From the NCBI RefSeq assembly GCF_050278625.1, contig NZ_JBNNTI010000010.1, positions 1 to 64,000 of the forward strand: 64,000 nucleotides of DNA, given 5' to 3'. Position 1 is the first letter of the stretch; every line of letters begins with the position of its first letter. This document shows positions 1 to 8,710 of this stretch, piece after piece. The translations under genes and the position numbers were made by a program. The stretch comes from Viridibacillus sp050278625 (GTDB taxonomy: Bacteria; Bacillota; Bacilli; Bacillales_A; Planococcaceae). The notes under the pieces were generated by a model. The model ran no database searches. It was not told the origin of the DNA and worked only from the letters and a program-made list of their open reading frames with translations.

Positions 1-293
1 CTTTTTCAAAGCTTCTCTAACAAAGGTGTTTACTCAGTACAAATATCCCTCCACACGAAAAATCTCATGAAAATCTTAAAACTTTAAAACACTATGAATA
101 ATTCAGGATAAAGTTTGTTCTTTTTAATAAAGTTTGGTTAAAATCATCTCACCTCTATAGATTTCTTAGAGGTGAGATGATTTTTTTATTGGATATTGAT
201 GTTAATATCATTATGAAGATTGTGAATAAATGTATTTAAACTAACGAATGAGGTTAGTTTAATAACATGGTATTTTGGAAAGGTAGGTAGACT
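1..293. other. Left-edge intergenic region
   Basis: No gene is supported here. The only clear element is the terminator at 142-187. The sequence just before 294 (AAAGGTAGG, 6 bases before the ATG) is the ribosome binding site of the next gene. Confidence 0.5.
142..187 (+). terminator. Strong intrinsic terminator
   Basis: A perfect 15-bp stem (arms 142-156 and 168-182) with an 11-base loop is followed by a T run. It should end a transcript entering from left of the window, whose gene is not in view. Confidence 0.85.
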
Positions 294-912
294 ATGGAAA
301 AGAACGAATTGTATGTTTATCATATCGTTACTAGGAAAAAAATGAGTCAAGGACAGATAATTTACTTCAACAAGAACCAAAAGAACACCTTATATCAATT
401 CTTTTTTGAGACAGAACAATTGAATTCTAAAGGCGATGACTTCATTCAAATTTTACAGGGTCATTATACAAATGAAGGCTTGAACTTGAGTAAAGAAAAT
501 GCCCAAGTAACTTTAAATAGTGTTGAGCAAACAATCAGAGCTATTAGAGAAGCTATAGTAGAAATGGTTAGACTTCAAGAATATCCTGAATATCCTTCAA
601 GATTGTCTTGCTTATACGCTACGAAAAGCTATGAAGACGCTTTGAAATGGAAAGCGTTATTTGAATCTTATAATCGGAAAGTTTTGCAGATTGTTAAACT
701 TCGAGTTATTGGAAATTCTTGAGGGAGATGCAAACCTTTTACCAAAGGCGGATGGGGTCCCTTTTTCTCGGAAAATTGAACAATCTATAGAATATTGGAA
801 GGGTAATGTGAAAAATGAACTACCTGAGCTTTTGGTTAACGGAATCATTGAAGTGGTAGAAGTTATTGATGATTTTTCATCATTATCGAGTGCTTTAGTT
901 GAAGATTATTGA
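294..912 (+). pseudogene. Frameshifted DUF2441-like protein
   Basis: Two overlapping frames make one protein of about 205 residues. The first frame (294-722) opens after a good ribosome binding site and contains YHIVTRKKM, a YQFFFE segment and SRLSCLYATKSYEDALKWK. The second (in frame from about 715 to 912) carries EGDANLLPKADGVPFSR, EYWKGNVKNELPELL and an acidic tail. From memory of the family, these are the N- and C-terminal parts of a DUF2441 protein, with the break at about 710-722 (GGAAATTCTTGAGG). A one-base change there would restore the frame. The family has no established function. Either a true pseudogene or a sequencing error; no obvious programmed-shift signal was seen. Confidence 0.7.
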
Positions 913-935
913 GCTGTTTGTACGGCTCTTTTTTT
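911..935 (+). terminator. Short terminator overlapping the stop codon
   Basis: A 6-bp stem with one G-U pair (911-916 with 923-928) and a TTTTTTT run begins inside the TGA stop of the DUF2441-like relic. Confidence 0.65.
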
Positions 936-1023
936 ATTCAACTAACGAGCAGTTTAGTGTAATAACTTTATTTCGAATCTGTGTTAAAATTTGGTTGTTT
1001 ATCAATGGAAGGTGTTGGAATTA

Positions 1024-1264
1024 TTGAGTCGAGTTACCTCAAAAACAAAGAAATACTTTGGACTATCTGTTATCCTTTTGCTATATGGGATTTTTTCTTG
1101 GATTCCTTATTTGGTCTTTAACATTATTTCTTAACCCAATTGGATTGTTTTTAGGTTATTTATCAAACAACAGATTCATAGTTTTAAGCAATTTAATTAT
1201 GGTCTTCATTTTTATTCCTATTTTGATATTTGTTTATCTAACAAAAGGGTACATTCCGATGTAA
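1024..1264 (+). pseudogene. Small membrane protein, probably frameshifted
   Basis: A TTG at 1024 lies 10 bases after GGAAGGTG and opens a frame reading LSRVTSKTKKYFGLSVILLL, then LYGIFSWIPYLVFNIIS, ending at a TAA at 1132-1134. A second frame (from 1058) carries on with LNPIGLFLGYL, then a hydrophobic helix and YLTKGYIPM to 1264. Joined near 1115-1135 they give an approximately 80-residue protein with a basic start and two or three membrane helices. The alternative is that the second frame alone (68 aa from ATG 1058) is the gene, but it has no clear ribosome binding site. Family not recognised. Confidence 0.4.
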
Positions 1265-1380
1265 TTGTTGCTACATTTTTATATGAACCCCACCAAGCTC
1301 CTTATAGAAGCAACGGGGGAACTTTAATAAAATATAGTATAAAGGACCAGAAATTCAATATATAAAAGGTGGAAAATGAC

Positions 1381-2289
1381 ATGGCAAGAAAGTACCGATT
1401 ATATCAAATTGATTCATTTACGAAAGAAAAATTATCAGGTAATCCGGCTGGTGTAATATCAAATGCAGATGGTTTATCTTCGGGTGAGATGCAGAGGATT
1501 GCTAGAGAGCTTAACAATTCGGAAACGGCATTTATCTTTAAATCAGACAATAGCAAATCTGATGTACATATTCGTTTTTTTACGCCTACTCATGAGGTTC
1601 CTATCTGTGGACATGCGACGATCGCTGCCCACTATGCTCGTGCAGTTGAAAATAGTTTAAATACAGTTAAAGTTTATCATAAAACTGGTGCAGGCATTTT
1701 ACCAGTCGATGTGATTAATGAAGATAATGATTACAAAATTATTATGACGCAGGGGAGTATAAGTTTTGAAACTGTGATTGAAGGTGTAGCTTTAGAGAAC
1801 ATATTTACAGCTTTCAATATTAGTGAAAATGATTTACTAGAAGATTGTCCAGTACAAATCGTTTCTACCGGGCATTCTAAGGTGATGATTGGAATTAAAA
1901 ATTCGGAACTTCTCAACCAATTAAACCCTAATATGGATTTACTCACAAAAGTCAGTGGATTGATTAATTGCAATGGTTTCTATGTTTTTACGATGAATGC
2001 TCCCGACTCTGATATTTTAATTCATGGAAGAATGTTTGCTCCTGCAATTGGTATTAACGAAGACCCTGTTACAGGTAATGCGAACGGTCCTTTAGGCGCT
2101 TACTTGATACATCATAGACTTGTCAAACATGATAATACTTTATTTAGTTTTAAAGCAGTGCAGGGCGAAGCTATAAAACGGGCGGGTATTATTGATGTTC
2201 AAGTGAAAATTTATAATCAGGAACCAGAGGAAGTAAGAATTGCAGGAAATGCTGTAATCGTATTTAAGTCCGAGTTATTACTTAATTAG
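1381..2289 (+). CDS. PhzF family isomerase-like protein
   Basis: 302 aa, full length for the PhzF/YddE family of diaminopimelate-epimerase-fold isomerases. Visible family features are the N-terminal YQIDSFTKEKLSGNPAGV, an NNSETAF segment holding the presumed catalytic Glu, FFTPTHEVPICGHATIAA, and EDPVTGNANGPLGAYL near residue 240. Cytoplasmic, no signal peptide. The ATG at 1381 is preferred over a GTG at 1369 because AAAGGTGG ends 8 bases before it. The gene stands alone. Its substrate cannot be read from sequence, since most members outside phenazine clusters are uncharacterised; no phenazine genes are nearby. Confidence 0.9.
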   Translation: MARKYRLYQIDSFTKEKLSGNPAGVISNADGLSSGEMQRIARELNNSETAFIFKSDNSKSDVHIRFFTPTHEVPICGHATIAAHYARAVENSLNTVKVYHKTGAGILPVDVINEDNDYKIIMTQGSISFETVIEGVALENIFTAFNISENDLLEDCPVQIVSTGHSKVMIGIKNSELLNQLNPNMDLLTKVSGLINCNGFYVFTMNAPDSDILIHGRMFAPAIGINEDPVTGNANGPLGAYLIHHRLVKHDNTLFSFKAVQGEAIKRAGIIDVQVKIYNQEPEEVRIAGNAVIVFKSELLLN

Positions 2290-2504
2290 CAATTCACATG
2301 TAAAAATTTGAATCGTAAATGGAGGTCTTTATTAATACGAATTTCAGTCATATAAACTGTAAATCATAATAAAGTTATTTCTATGACGGTGAATTTTGTA
2401 TTATTTTTTATGGGGAAATTTGTGAAATAATACACTCAAACTACCGTTTTCTTTATTGAACTAACACCGCAGAATAGTTAAATAACGAATCATAAAAAGT
2501 TTAA

Positions 2505-3460
2505 AACGTTGGAACAAGCAAAAAGAGGAATCATTTTGATATATATGATATAACAACAGTAAATTTCTATAGAGAAATTGATATTGAAATTAAAAAAATT
2601 CAGGAATTAAGAAAAAGTAAGAGTATAGATGGAATAAAATCATTATTAGAAGAGAAAGAACAAGATGTTTTAGAGGAAATAGAATATAAAAAGCTTCTTT
2701 TAAAAAAGCTTCAAATAGTAAAAAGAGATTGCGAAAAAATTAAACAATTCTTAGGAGAATTCATAGTAAAAGAAATGAAGCCCTTAGAAATAAAAGGAGA
2801 AATAGAACATTTTACTGCTTATGATGAATATGAAACTCTAAAAAAGAACACAGACAGCTTAAAAAAAGCAGTTACTCTAACATCTTTAAGAAGAGTTATA
2901 AGTTTCAATGAAGACGGTATTATAGAAGATAAGTTTATAATTGTAAGTAAAGTAGAAGATTTTGATAAAGAAATAGAAGGTGAGATTCTATCTCACTCAA
3001 AATGTATTTATACAGTTATTGAAGATGGAAGATGGTCAACTGGTGGGGAAAGTATTGATCATAACGTGGAAGCTAGTTTAAGAAAAGTAGCAATAGAAAA
3101 AGGGTATGAACAGAAGCATTCGCCATTAAAATCTTCGATAATCATAGGATTTTGGTGGGGTATGTGGGCATTGATTTAATCAAATATATTCTATTCTTTA
3201 TGATTTCAATCATAGCCATTAAGGTTGTCATGACAGCATTTTATAACTTAAATCAGAATTTAATCATCCCAATCATCATCCACCAATTTTTTAATTTTTT
3301 TATTGGCATAATAAACGGAAACTTAATCGATTTAATCATATATAACGCAATTTTTTATTTAGTAGTAGCGGTTTTTATCATCGTTATAAATCCAAAGAAA
3401 GTATTGTATGGAAAGGAAGCGACAAACAATATTAATGGAAAGAAAAGTGTTTTATTTTGA
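2505..3460 (+). pseudogene. MerR-regulator C-terminus joined to CPBP protease relic
   Basis: The frame open from 2505 has no N-terminal winged helix. It begins in a coiled-coil linker (IQELRKSKSIDGIKSLLEEK) and continues through an effector-binding-like domain (YDEYETLKKN, GEILSHSKCIYTVIEDGRW) typical of MerR-type regulators. After AIEKGYE the same frame reads QKHSPLKSSIIIGFWWGMW, which is the conserved core of CPBP (Abi/CAAX-type) intramembrane proteases, and stops at 3179. The CPBP protein resumes one frame over from about 3163 (GYVGIDLIKY) with two or three helices to 3460. So two gene fragments are fused and then broken again. Not expected to be functional. Confidence 0.7.
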
Positions 3461-3470
3461 TGTAAAAACT

Positions 3471-3505
3471 AAGAGCCTACTACATACGAAATGTAGTAGG
3501 CTCTT
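3471..3505 (+). terminator. Intrinsic terminator, probably bidirectional
   Basis: A 15-bp perfect stem (3471-3485 with 3491-3505) and a 5-base loop lie between convergent units: the MerR/CPBP relic and the ABC operon read from the other strand. Confidence 0.75.
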
Positions 3506-3561
3506 TAATGTTGTTTAAATTTCAATCAGTACAATTAGGATTCATTTTATAGGGAATTCTA

Positions 3562-4272
3562 TTAAATTTTCAAGGATCTTTTACATGAGAAAATTAAGAA
3601 AAAAATGCTTAACAAAATTAGAATTAGTCTGTTCAATAAATAATATTCCGGTGAGATAGTATAATAAAAATTATTTGAATTTGCACCAATGGAGAAAATT
3701 TTGAACATTCTTCCATCTGATATCAAATCCGTTGTAAAGTATGACAAAGTAACAAATAAACCAATATAACTATTTTTAGAGAATACTATCGAAAATAGCA
3801 TCAATGAACATAAGAATAGTATGTTAGGGATAAACCGTAGACTTAAAGAAATATTCAGAACATCTAAAAATAAAATATTTCGATAGTAGAACAGCCCTGA
3901 TATAAACGAACCAATTATAAACAGTGATACATAAAAACTCCACCGATAAAACATAATCCAATTAAATTTTTTATTATTTAAGAAAGCAAGTAATTCATAT
4001 GTTTTGTTTTTATAATCTTCAAAGAATACATAGCAAATCATAAATGAAGCTAATAAAGGAACCGAATAGTCAAATATATTATCCGTACTTTTTAGTGAAA
4101 ACTCTTCTCGAATGGAAGCCATATAGTTTGAAGGAGCAGAATATATAAACGAGAATGCGAATAAAAAAATTAGAATAGCACCAGTTAACTTTAATTTTCT
4201 CCTATTCACATCATAGATATTGAAAAAATGCTTTTCAAACAAATTATCTTTTTTGAAAATATACATATGCAT
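3562..4272 (-). CDS. ABC transporter permease-like membrane protein
   Basis: 236 aa with about six predicted hydrophobic helices (for example ILIFLFAFSFIYSAP, MICYVFFEDYKNKTYELL). The DYKNKTYE stretch after the second helix resembles the cytoplasmic segment of ABC-2 type permeases. It overlaps the 3' end of the ATPase gene by 29 bases, so it is translationally coupled and is probably the membrane partner of that ATPase. It is the last gene of a minus-strand unit that starts at 6672. Substrate unknown; export of the secreted protein encoded at 6824-7201, or protection against it, is an inference from position only. Confidence 0.7.
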   Translation of the reverse strand: MHMYIFKKDNLFEKHFFNIYDVNRRKLKLTGAILIFLFAFSFIYSAPSNYMASIREEFSLKSTDNIFDYSVPLLASFMICYVFFEDYKNKTYELLAFLNNKKFNWIMFYRWSFYVSLFIIGSFISGLFYYRNILFLDVLNISLSLRFIPNILFLCSLMLFSIVFSKNSYIGLFVTLSYFTTDLISDGRMFKIFSIGANSNNFYYTISPEYYLLNRLILILLSIFFLIFSCKRSLKI

Positions 4273-5116
4273 TTTCTAAAGAAATCTCCTTTTCATGATA
4301 GCTGCCGATAATTTCATGGTGATTTTTAATAAATCGAACTTTCACCAAGTCTTTATTGAGGCGCCTTTCTTCTAATACGATAACTTGTTTTTTTAGAGTT
4401 GCAAGTGTTGCTAAATTCGTTTCAATCGTATAAATATATGGGGAGCTTGCTTGAATGATTTCATCAATCGAACCTTCAAATTGAAGAGATTTGTCTTTCA
4501 AGATTAGAATATGATCACTATATAATTCAATATCTTCTATAATATGCGTAGAAATTAGCGTAATGGACTCTTTACTTATTTCAGATAAAAAACTTCTAAA
4601 CTCCACCCGTTGTTCGGGATCTAGTCCCACAGTAGGTTCGTCAATAATAATTAATGCTGGTTTACCAAGTACGGCTTGTGCAATCCCAAGTCTACGTTTA
4701 TAGCCTCCAGAGTATCTACCTACTCTTTGATGAATTACAGATTGTAAATGAAACCTTTCAATTGTCTCATCAATTATTTTCTTTTTGTCCGCCTTTGCAA
4801 AATTTTTCACATCATATACATACGATAAAAAATCGTAGCCCGTAATATTATAGTAAATATCGAAATGCTGAGGTAAATAACCGACATGTTGAATTGGATA
4901 TGCTTTTGTGTTTAATAAATCGACATCATTTAATAGCGCCTTTCCCTTACTTCCCTTTTTTAATCCAGTTAATATATTCATTAATGTTGTTTTACCTACA
5001 CCATTATTTCCTAATAACCCAATAATTCCATTTTCACATTTAAATGAGAGATCTTTTAATATAACCCGTTTTCCATATGAAAAAGTTACGTTCTCTATTT
5101 GTAAAATATTCCCCAT
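4244..5116 (-). CDS. ABC transporter ATP-binding protein
   Basis: 290 aa. The nucleotide-binding domain is complete: Walker A GNNGVGKTT near residue 36, Q-loop LPQHFD, signature RYSGGYKRR (degenerate but usual in this subgroup), Walker B ALIIIDEPTVGLD and the H-loop STHIIED. The roughly 80 residues after the domain are typical of ABC-2 ATPases. It sits 14 bases after the large membrane gene and overlaps the permease gene, so the three form an exporter-like unit. AGGTGG lies about 10 bases before the ATG. Confidence 0.9.
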   Translation of the reverse strand: MGNILQIENVTFSYGKRVILKDLSFKCENGIIGLLGNNGVGKTTLMNILTGLKKGSKGKALLNDVDLLNTKAYPIQHVGYLPQHFDIYYNITGYDFLSYVYDVKNFAKADKKKIIDETIERFHLQSVIHQRVGRYSGGYKRRLGIAQAVLGKPALIIIDEPTVGLDPEQRVEFRSFLSEISKESITLISTHIIEDIELYSDHILILKDKSLQFEGSIDEIIQASSPYIYTIETNLATLATLKKQVIVLEERRLNKDLVKVRFIKNHHEIIGSYHEKEISLENAYVYFQKR

Positions 5117-5130
5117 TTTTCTACAACCAC

Positions 5131-6672
5131 CTATTCCATATAATTCATCAATATTGTATCTTCGACCACTTGCACCCCATCGTATCCAATATTAAATGGC
5201 CAAACACCTACAATAACTTTTTGATAGTCTTTGTTTTTGATTGTGGCGATTTCTGTTTTTGTTAAATCATTCGATTTATTTTCAACAGCTTCCTTCAGCC
5301 AAGATGTTAAAGATGATTGAAATGCCTCAAAGTTATAACTAATAGGGATTACGTACTTAATACCATCTTTCGAAATAGCTTTATATTCACCAGCAAAAAA
5401 GTTGATACTCGTGGCACTCCCCTTAAAAACGGAGGGCTTTCCGTTAGATGCAGACAAATTGGAGTAAAGATTGGTTGTTGCCTTTACATGAACATCAAAC
5501 TTCATCAATTGTTTGTCAGAAGTAGTAGGATACCAATAAAATACTTCAGCTGGCAAATTAATAGCATTATACGAAACATAATAAGTCTCAACGCCTAAAT
5601 CATTTTGAACATGAACGTTCCCTTCATAAGTAATCATTACTTCAACTTCTTCATTTTGTCTATGCAGCGAATTAATTATCAATTGATTTTCTTGATGACT
5701 ATACTCAACGGGTTGTTCATTTACTGTAACATTTTTAATTTTGAAAATATTGTCTATAAGGAAAACAATGTTTTTAGTCTCCCTTAGAAAACGTATGTGA
5801 ATATCTGCCTTATTTTCTATTTTCTTATTTAATATCAAGTCCATTTTATAAGATTCAATGTTGTAAGTATCTGTTTTTATTGTTTTAATGGGTGCTTCTA
5901 CACTTTGTATGTTTTCATATGATAAAACTGTTATAACAATCATGGCTAATAATGAGAAACTTGCATATACAACGAAATGAACCCGTTTGGTATATGTTAA
6001 AATACTAAAACTAATAAATAAAATGAGTAATATAAGAAAAACTACAAATAACTTATCTAGAAAATAAGGAGTGTTAAATAGAACACCTGAAATATTATTG
6101 GAAAATATATATGTATAGTCATCAAATATATTGAAAAATTTGTGTAATGGAGTATTCGTTACTTTTGCCGATTCCCAAAGAAATAAACTGTATATAGCAA
6201 TTGATACGAATATGGAAAAACCATTTTTCAAAAGGAGACCCATCGTACTACCAATGGTGGCAGCAAGCATATTTGTTGTCATCCATATTAAAAAAAAATG
6301 GAAAATACCCCTTAGATTATATTGTAGAGAGAATGCTTCGTTCTTCAACAGAAATAGAATTGTCAATAAAAAAAGTCCGCTGAACATCGTTAAAATGAAC
6401 GAAGAACGCAGTATCGTTAAATGTCTCTTAAATGGGTCTTTTTCTAAAAAATAGAGTACATCATAATTTTTCGAAACAATCGAAGATGTAGAGCTTAGAA
6501 AAAATAAATTTAAACAAATAAAAGAATAGTAGTACATCTGTGTAAAATCAAATATTGACACTTCAATTACACTAATAACCCGAAGAGTAAGTAAAGAGAT
6601 AAAGAGAATTGAAAGCCAAAACATCAGACTTTTAGTCATAACTTTTAAATAAAATATAGGATATTTAATCAT
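5131..6672 (-). CDS. ABC-2 permease with truncated M1-peptidase-like module
   Basis: 513 aa. About seven membrane helices occupy residues 1-265. The remaining 250 residues are extracytoplasmic and rich in beta strands (YKMDLILNKKIENKADIHIRF, VEVMITYEGNVHVQ, FYWYPTTS). This arrangement matches the known ABC-permease/M1-aminopeptidase fusions. However, the protein stops at VVEDTILMNYME, where the catalytic HEXXH domain would follow, so no zinc-peptidase site is present and none occurs downstream. It is the first gene of the ABC unit. The ATG at 6672 has only a weak ribosome binding site; a strong one lies 42 bases upstream, before a mini-ORF. Confidence 0.65.
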   Translation of the reverse strand: MIKYPIFYLKVMTKSLMFWLSILFISLLTLRVISVIEVSIFDFTQMYYYSFICLNLFFLSSTSSIVSKNYDVLYFLEKDPFKRHLTILRSSFILTMFSGLFLLTILFLLKNEAFSLQYNLRGIFHFFLIWMTTNMLAATIGSTMGLLLKNGFSIFVSIAIYSLFLWESAKVTNTPLHKFFNIFDDYTYIFSNNISGVLFNTPYFLDKLFVVFLILLILFISFSILTYTKRVHFVVYASFSLLAMIVITVLSYENIQSVEAPIKTIKTDTYNIESYKMDLILNKKIENKADIHIRFLRETKNIVFLIDNIFKIKNVTVNEQPVEYSHQENQLIINSLHRQNEEVEVMITYEGNVHVQNDLGVETYYVSYNAINLPAEVFYWYPTTSDKQLMKFDVHVKATTNLYSNLSASNGKPSVFKGSATSINFFAGEYKAISKDGIKYVIPISYNFEAFQSSLTSWLKEAVENKSNDLTKTEIATIKNKDYQKVIVGVWPFNIGYDGVQVVEDTILMNYME

Positions 6673-6680
6673 TTCTCATT

Positions 6681-6718
6681 TTAAGTATTGGCCATACTAG
6701 CCAATGACTTATCCTCCT
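6681..6718 (-). promoter_or_regulatory. Possible leader mini-ORF with hairpin
   Basis: On the minus strand AGGAGG (6718-6713) is followed after 8 bases by TTG-GCT-AGT-ATG-GCC-AAT-ACT-TAA (6704-6681). A 6-bp hairpin (6687-6692 with 6700-6705) lies inside it, just ahead of the 513-aa gene. The best ribosome binding site in the leader therefore serves a 7-codon peptide, not the main gene. This could be a translational-coupling or attenuation device. It is an interpretation, not a known motif. Confidence 0.3.
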
Positions 6719-6754
6719 CTTAGTTTGCACAAGAATTTAGCCATATCTAAGTTA

Positions 6755-6796
6755 AAAATAAACACTAATAAAAGGGTAAGCTTCTATTAGTGTTTA
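6755..6796 (-). terminator. Terminator after the secreted-protein gene
   Basis: A 12-bp stem (6759-6770 with 6785-6796), extended with one mismatch, is followed on the minus strand by TATTTTT. It separates the 6824-7201 gene from the ABC unit, so the latter probably has its own promoter or depends on read-through. Confidence 0.75.
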
Positions 6797-6823
6797 TGTA
6801 AAAATAATTATTTGTAGTCTATG

Positions 6824-7201
6824 TTAGTCTGTTAATTTCACATCAGCTGCCGCTTTGGAAGAACTGCCGTTCCAACGAATGTAATAAGATTGAGTTATAC
6901 CATCGTCAGTGGAACTAACAGCTGTAAAGGATGAACTTGCACTATTTCCGCTTGATAAAGAAATTGAAGTCATAGCTTTATCTGGAAAGAATTTAACAAT
7001 TTTCATGGCATATGCATTACCACTCCCACTTGAACCAGTTCCTTTAAGATAACGTGTACCAGATCCTAAGGATTTATATCCTGTTTCAGCATTTGTTCCA
7101 GTCAACGACGAACTAATGTATGTCGTAGCACTTGTAGAAACAGAAGTTAATAATACAGTCGCTGCAAAACCAAACGTTAAAACTTTTTTCGTTAAATTCA
7201 T
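6824..7201 (-). CDS. Secreted Ser/Gly-rich protein, unknown family
   Basis: 125 aa. A clear Sec signal peptide (basic MNLTKK, hydrophobic VLTFGFAATVLLTS, then SVSTSA as a likely cleavage region) leaves a mature chain of about 100 residues. That chain has no cysteine, is rich in Ser, Gly, Thr and Ala, and ends in YYIRWNGSSSKAAADVKLTD. The alternating pattern suggests beta structure. No family was recognised. Size, export, the adjoining ABC genes and the divergent peptide-responsive regulator fit a bacteriocin-like or cell-surface product, but this is inference. AGGAGAT lies 6 bases before the ATG. Confidence 0.7.
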   Translation of the reverse strand: MNLTKKVLTFGFAATVLLTSVSTSATTYISSSLTGTNAETGYKSLGSGTRYLKGTGSSGSGNAYAMKIVKFFPDKAMTSISLSSGNSASSSFTAVSSTDDGITQSYYIRWNGSSSKAAADVKLTD

Positions 7202-7243
7202 AATATCATCTCCTAGGTATTTTTTGAATTATTTTCTAATTCA

Positions 7244-7257
7244 TGTTAATCATAACA
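7244..7257. promoter_or_regulatory. Small inverted repeat in divergent promoter region
   Basis: TGTTA-ATCA-TAACA lies upstream of the secreted-protein gene and between it and the divergent regulator. It is a candidate operator only; the arms are short (5 bases). Confidence 0.25.
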
Positions 7258-7371
7258 ATCTATCAAATGCTTTGTATTGTGAAAATATAAGTCAGTTTAG
7301 CCTATTCAGTGATATATAAACTTTCATTTTTTCATTGCCATAAAATAATAAATAAACAAAAATAGATAATA

Positions 7372-7399
7372 TTGATTTTTTTGCTAAATTTTGTATAAT
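7372..7399 (+). promoter_or_regulatory. Promoter of the RRNPP-type regulator
   Basis: A -35 TTGATT (7372-7377), a 16-base spacer and a perfect -10 TATAAT (7394-7399) stand about 32 bases before the ATG at 7431. Confidence 0.6.
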
Positions 7400-7430
7400 G
7401 TATATATATAATTTATGTGGTGGTAGTGAT

Positions 7431-8696
7431 ATGAAAATTGGTTCAATTATACGGATGAATAGAATAAAAAAAGGCATGACTCAAGAAGAATTAGCTGATC
7501 ATATAATCTCTGTGTCGTATCTTTCAAAGATAGAAAATAACTTACTTATTGCATCAAATCAGGTGAATCAACTATTACTGAAGAAGTTGGAGATACATGG
7601 AATAGAGGGGAGTAATTACAATTGGAAATCCTATTACGATAATTGGATTAAATTACTATTAGAAAGTTTTAATATTAATGAAATCAATCAAGCTTTTCAA
7701 AAGTTAGAGGAAAAAAGAAAATGTATTGTAGATCCAGATTTTATTATAAATATTGAGATATATCTTATAAGACATTATTGTAAAGAAGGAAAAATTGAGG
7801 CTGCATACAACCAAATAACTTATTTAAATTCCGTTTCCGTGGATTTTAATAGAGAACAACAATATTTTTGGAATAAATTTAGAGGGAATGTTTTTTCACT
7901 TAAATCCAATTTAACTAGAGCGTATATCTCATACGTAAAGGCAAAAGAATTAATGCATTACTTGTATCTATCAGATTCTGAAACTGCAGATTTATATTAT
8001 TCACTTGGAGTTACTTGCAGTGGTTTAAGCAAAACTACTGATGCTATTTTTTTTATAAGTAAATCTCTAGATATTTATCAAAAAAATTATAATATTAAAC
8101 GCTGTTCGCAATGTCATGTAACATTAGGAATCTCTTACCGTCGCATAAAAAATTTTGAAGAAGCAATAAAACAATATAAATTAGCAATAAAATTAGCATC
8201 TAGTATTAATGATTTTTCTCAAGTTAATTTAGCTTATATAAACCTAAGTCATTTGTATTCTGTAACAGGGGATAGTAAGAAATCTATTGAAATATGTGAA
8301 CAAACCTTATCTTCTTCGATACAAATTAATGAAGAAGATAGAGCTTTATTAATCTTAAGTTTAGTTAAAGAAAATTATAAAAATGAAGAATTTACAAAGG
8401 CTATAGCTTGGGTTAATAAAGGTATACATTATTTAAATAAGGATGTTGAAAATTACGAAGGATTGAAATTAGAATTTTCCGTTTATGAAAACCTGCTGTC
8501 TGATCGACAGGAACATCTAGAGATTCTTATAAGGCAAAAAGTTATTCCATATTTCAAAGATAGAAAGGATTATACAAAATTATCTAATTATTCTTCGTTA
8601 TTATCAAGTTATTATGCAAAGAAAAAAATGTATAAACAAGCCTTGGATTTTGAGTTGTTATCTAATAATGCATTAAGAAATTTAATTGAAATATAG
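7431..8696 (+). CDS. XRE-HTH/TPR regulator, RRNPP (NprR/PlcR) type
   Basis: 421 aa. Residues 1-55 are an XRE helix-turn-helix (MKIGSIIRMNRIKKGMTQEE, then YLSKIENNLL). The rest is a chain of about nine TPR-like helical hairpins (for example ADLYYSLGVTCSGLSKTTDA, EEAIKQYKLAIKLA, KKSIEICEQTL). Architecture and length fit the RRNPP quorum-sensing receptors, in which an imported peptide binds the TPR domain and switches DNA binding; NprR is of nearly the same size. The ATG at 7431, 5-6 bases after GGTGGTAG, is preferred over 7398, which lies inside the -10 box. An exported propeptide gene follows after 14 bases, as is usual for these pairs. Confidence 0.85.
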   Translation: MKIGSIIRMNRIKKGMTQEELADHIISVSYLSKIENNLLIASNQVNQLLLKKLEIHGIEGSNYNWKSYYDNWIKLLLESFNINEINQAFQKLEEKRKCIVDPDFIINIEIYLIRHYCKEGKIEAAYNQITYLNSVSVDFNREQQYFWNKFRGNVFSLKSNLTRAYISYVKAKELMHYLYLSDSETADLYYSLGVTCSGLSKTTDAIFFISKSLDIYQKNYNIKRCSQCHVTLGISYRRIKNFEEAIKQYKLAIKLASSINDFSQVNLAYINLSHLYSVTGDSKKSIEICEQTLSSSIQINEEDRALLILSLVKENYKNEEFTKAIAWVNKGIHYLNKDVENYEGLKLEFSVYENLLSDRQEHLEILIRQKVIPYFKDRKDYTKLSNYSSLLSSYYAKKKMYKQALDFELLSNNALRNLIEI

Positions 8697-8710
8697 GGGG
8701 TATAATTGAT

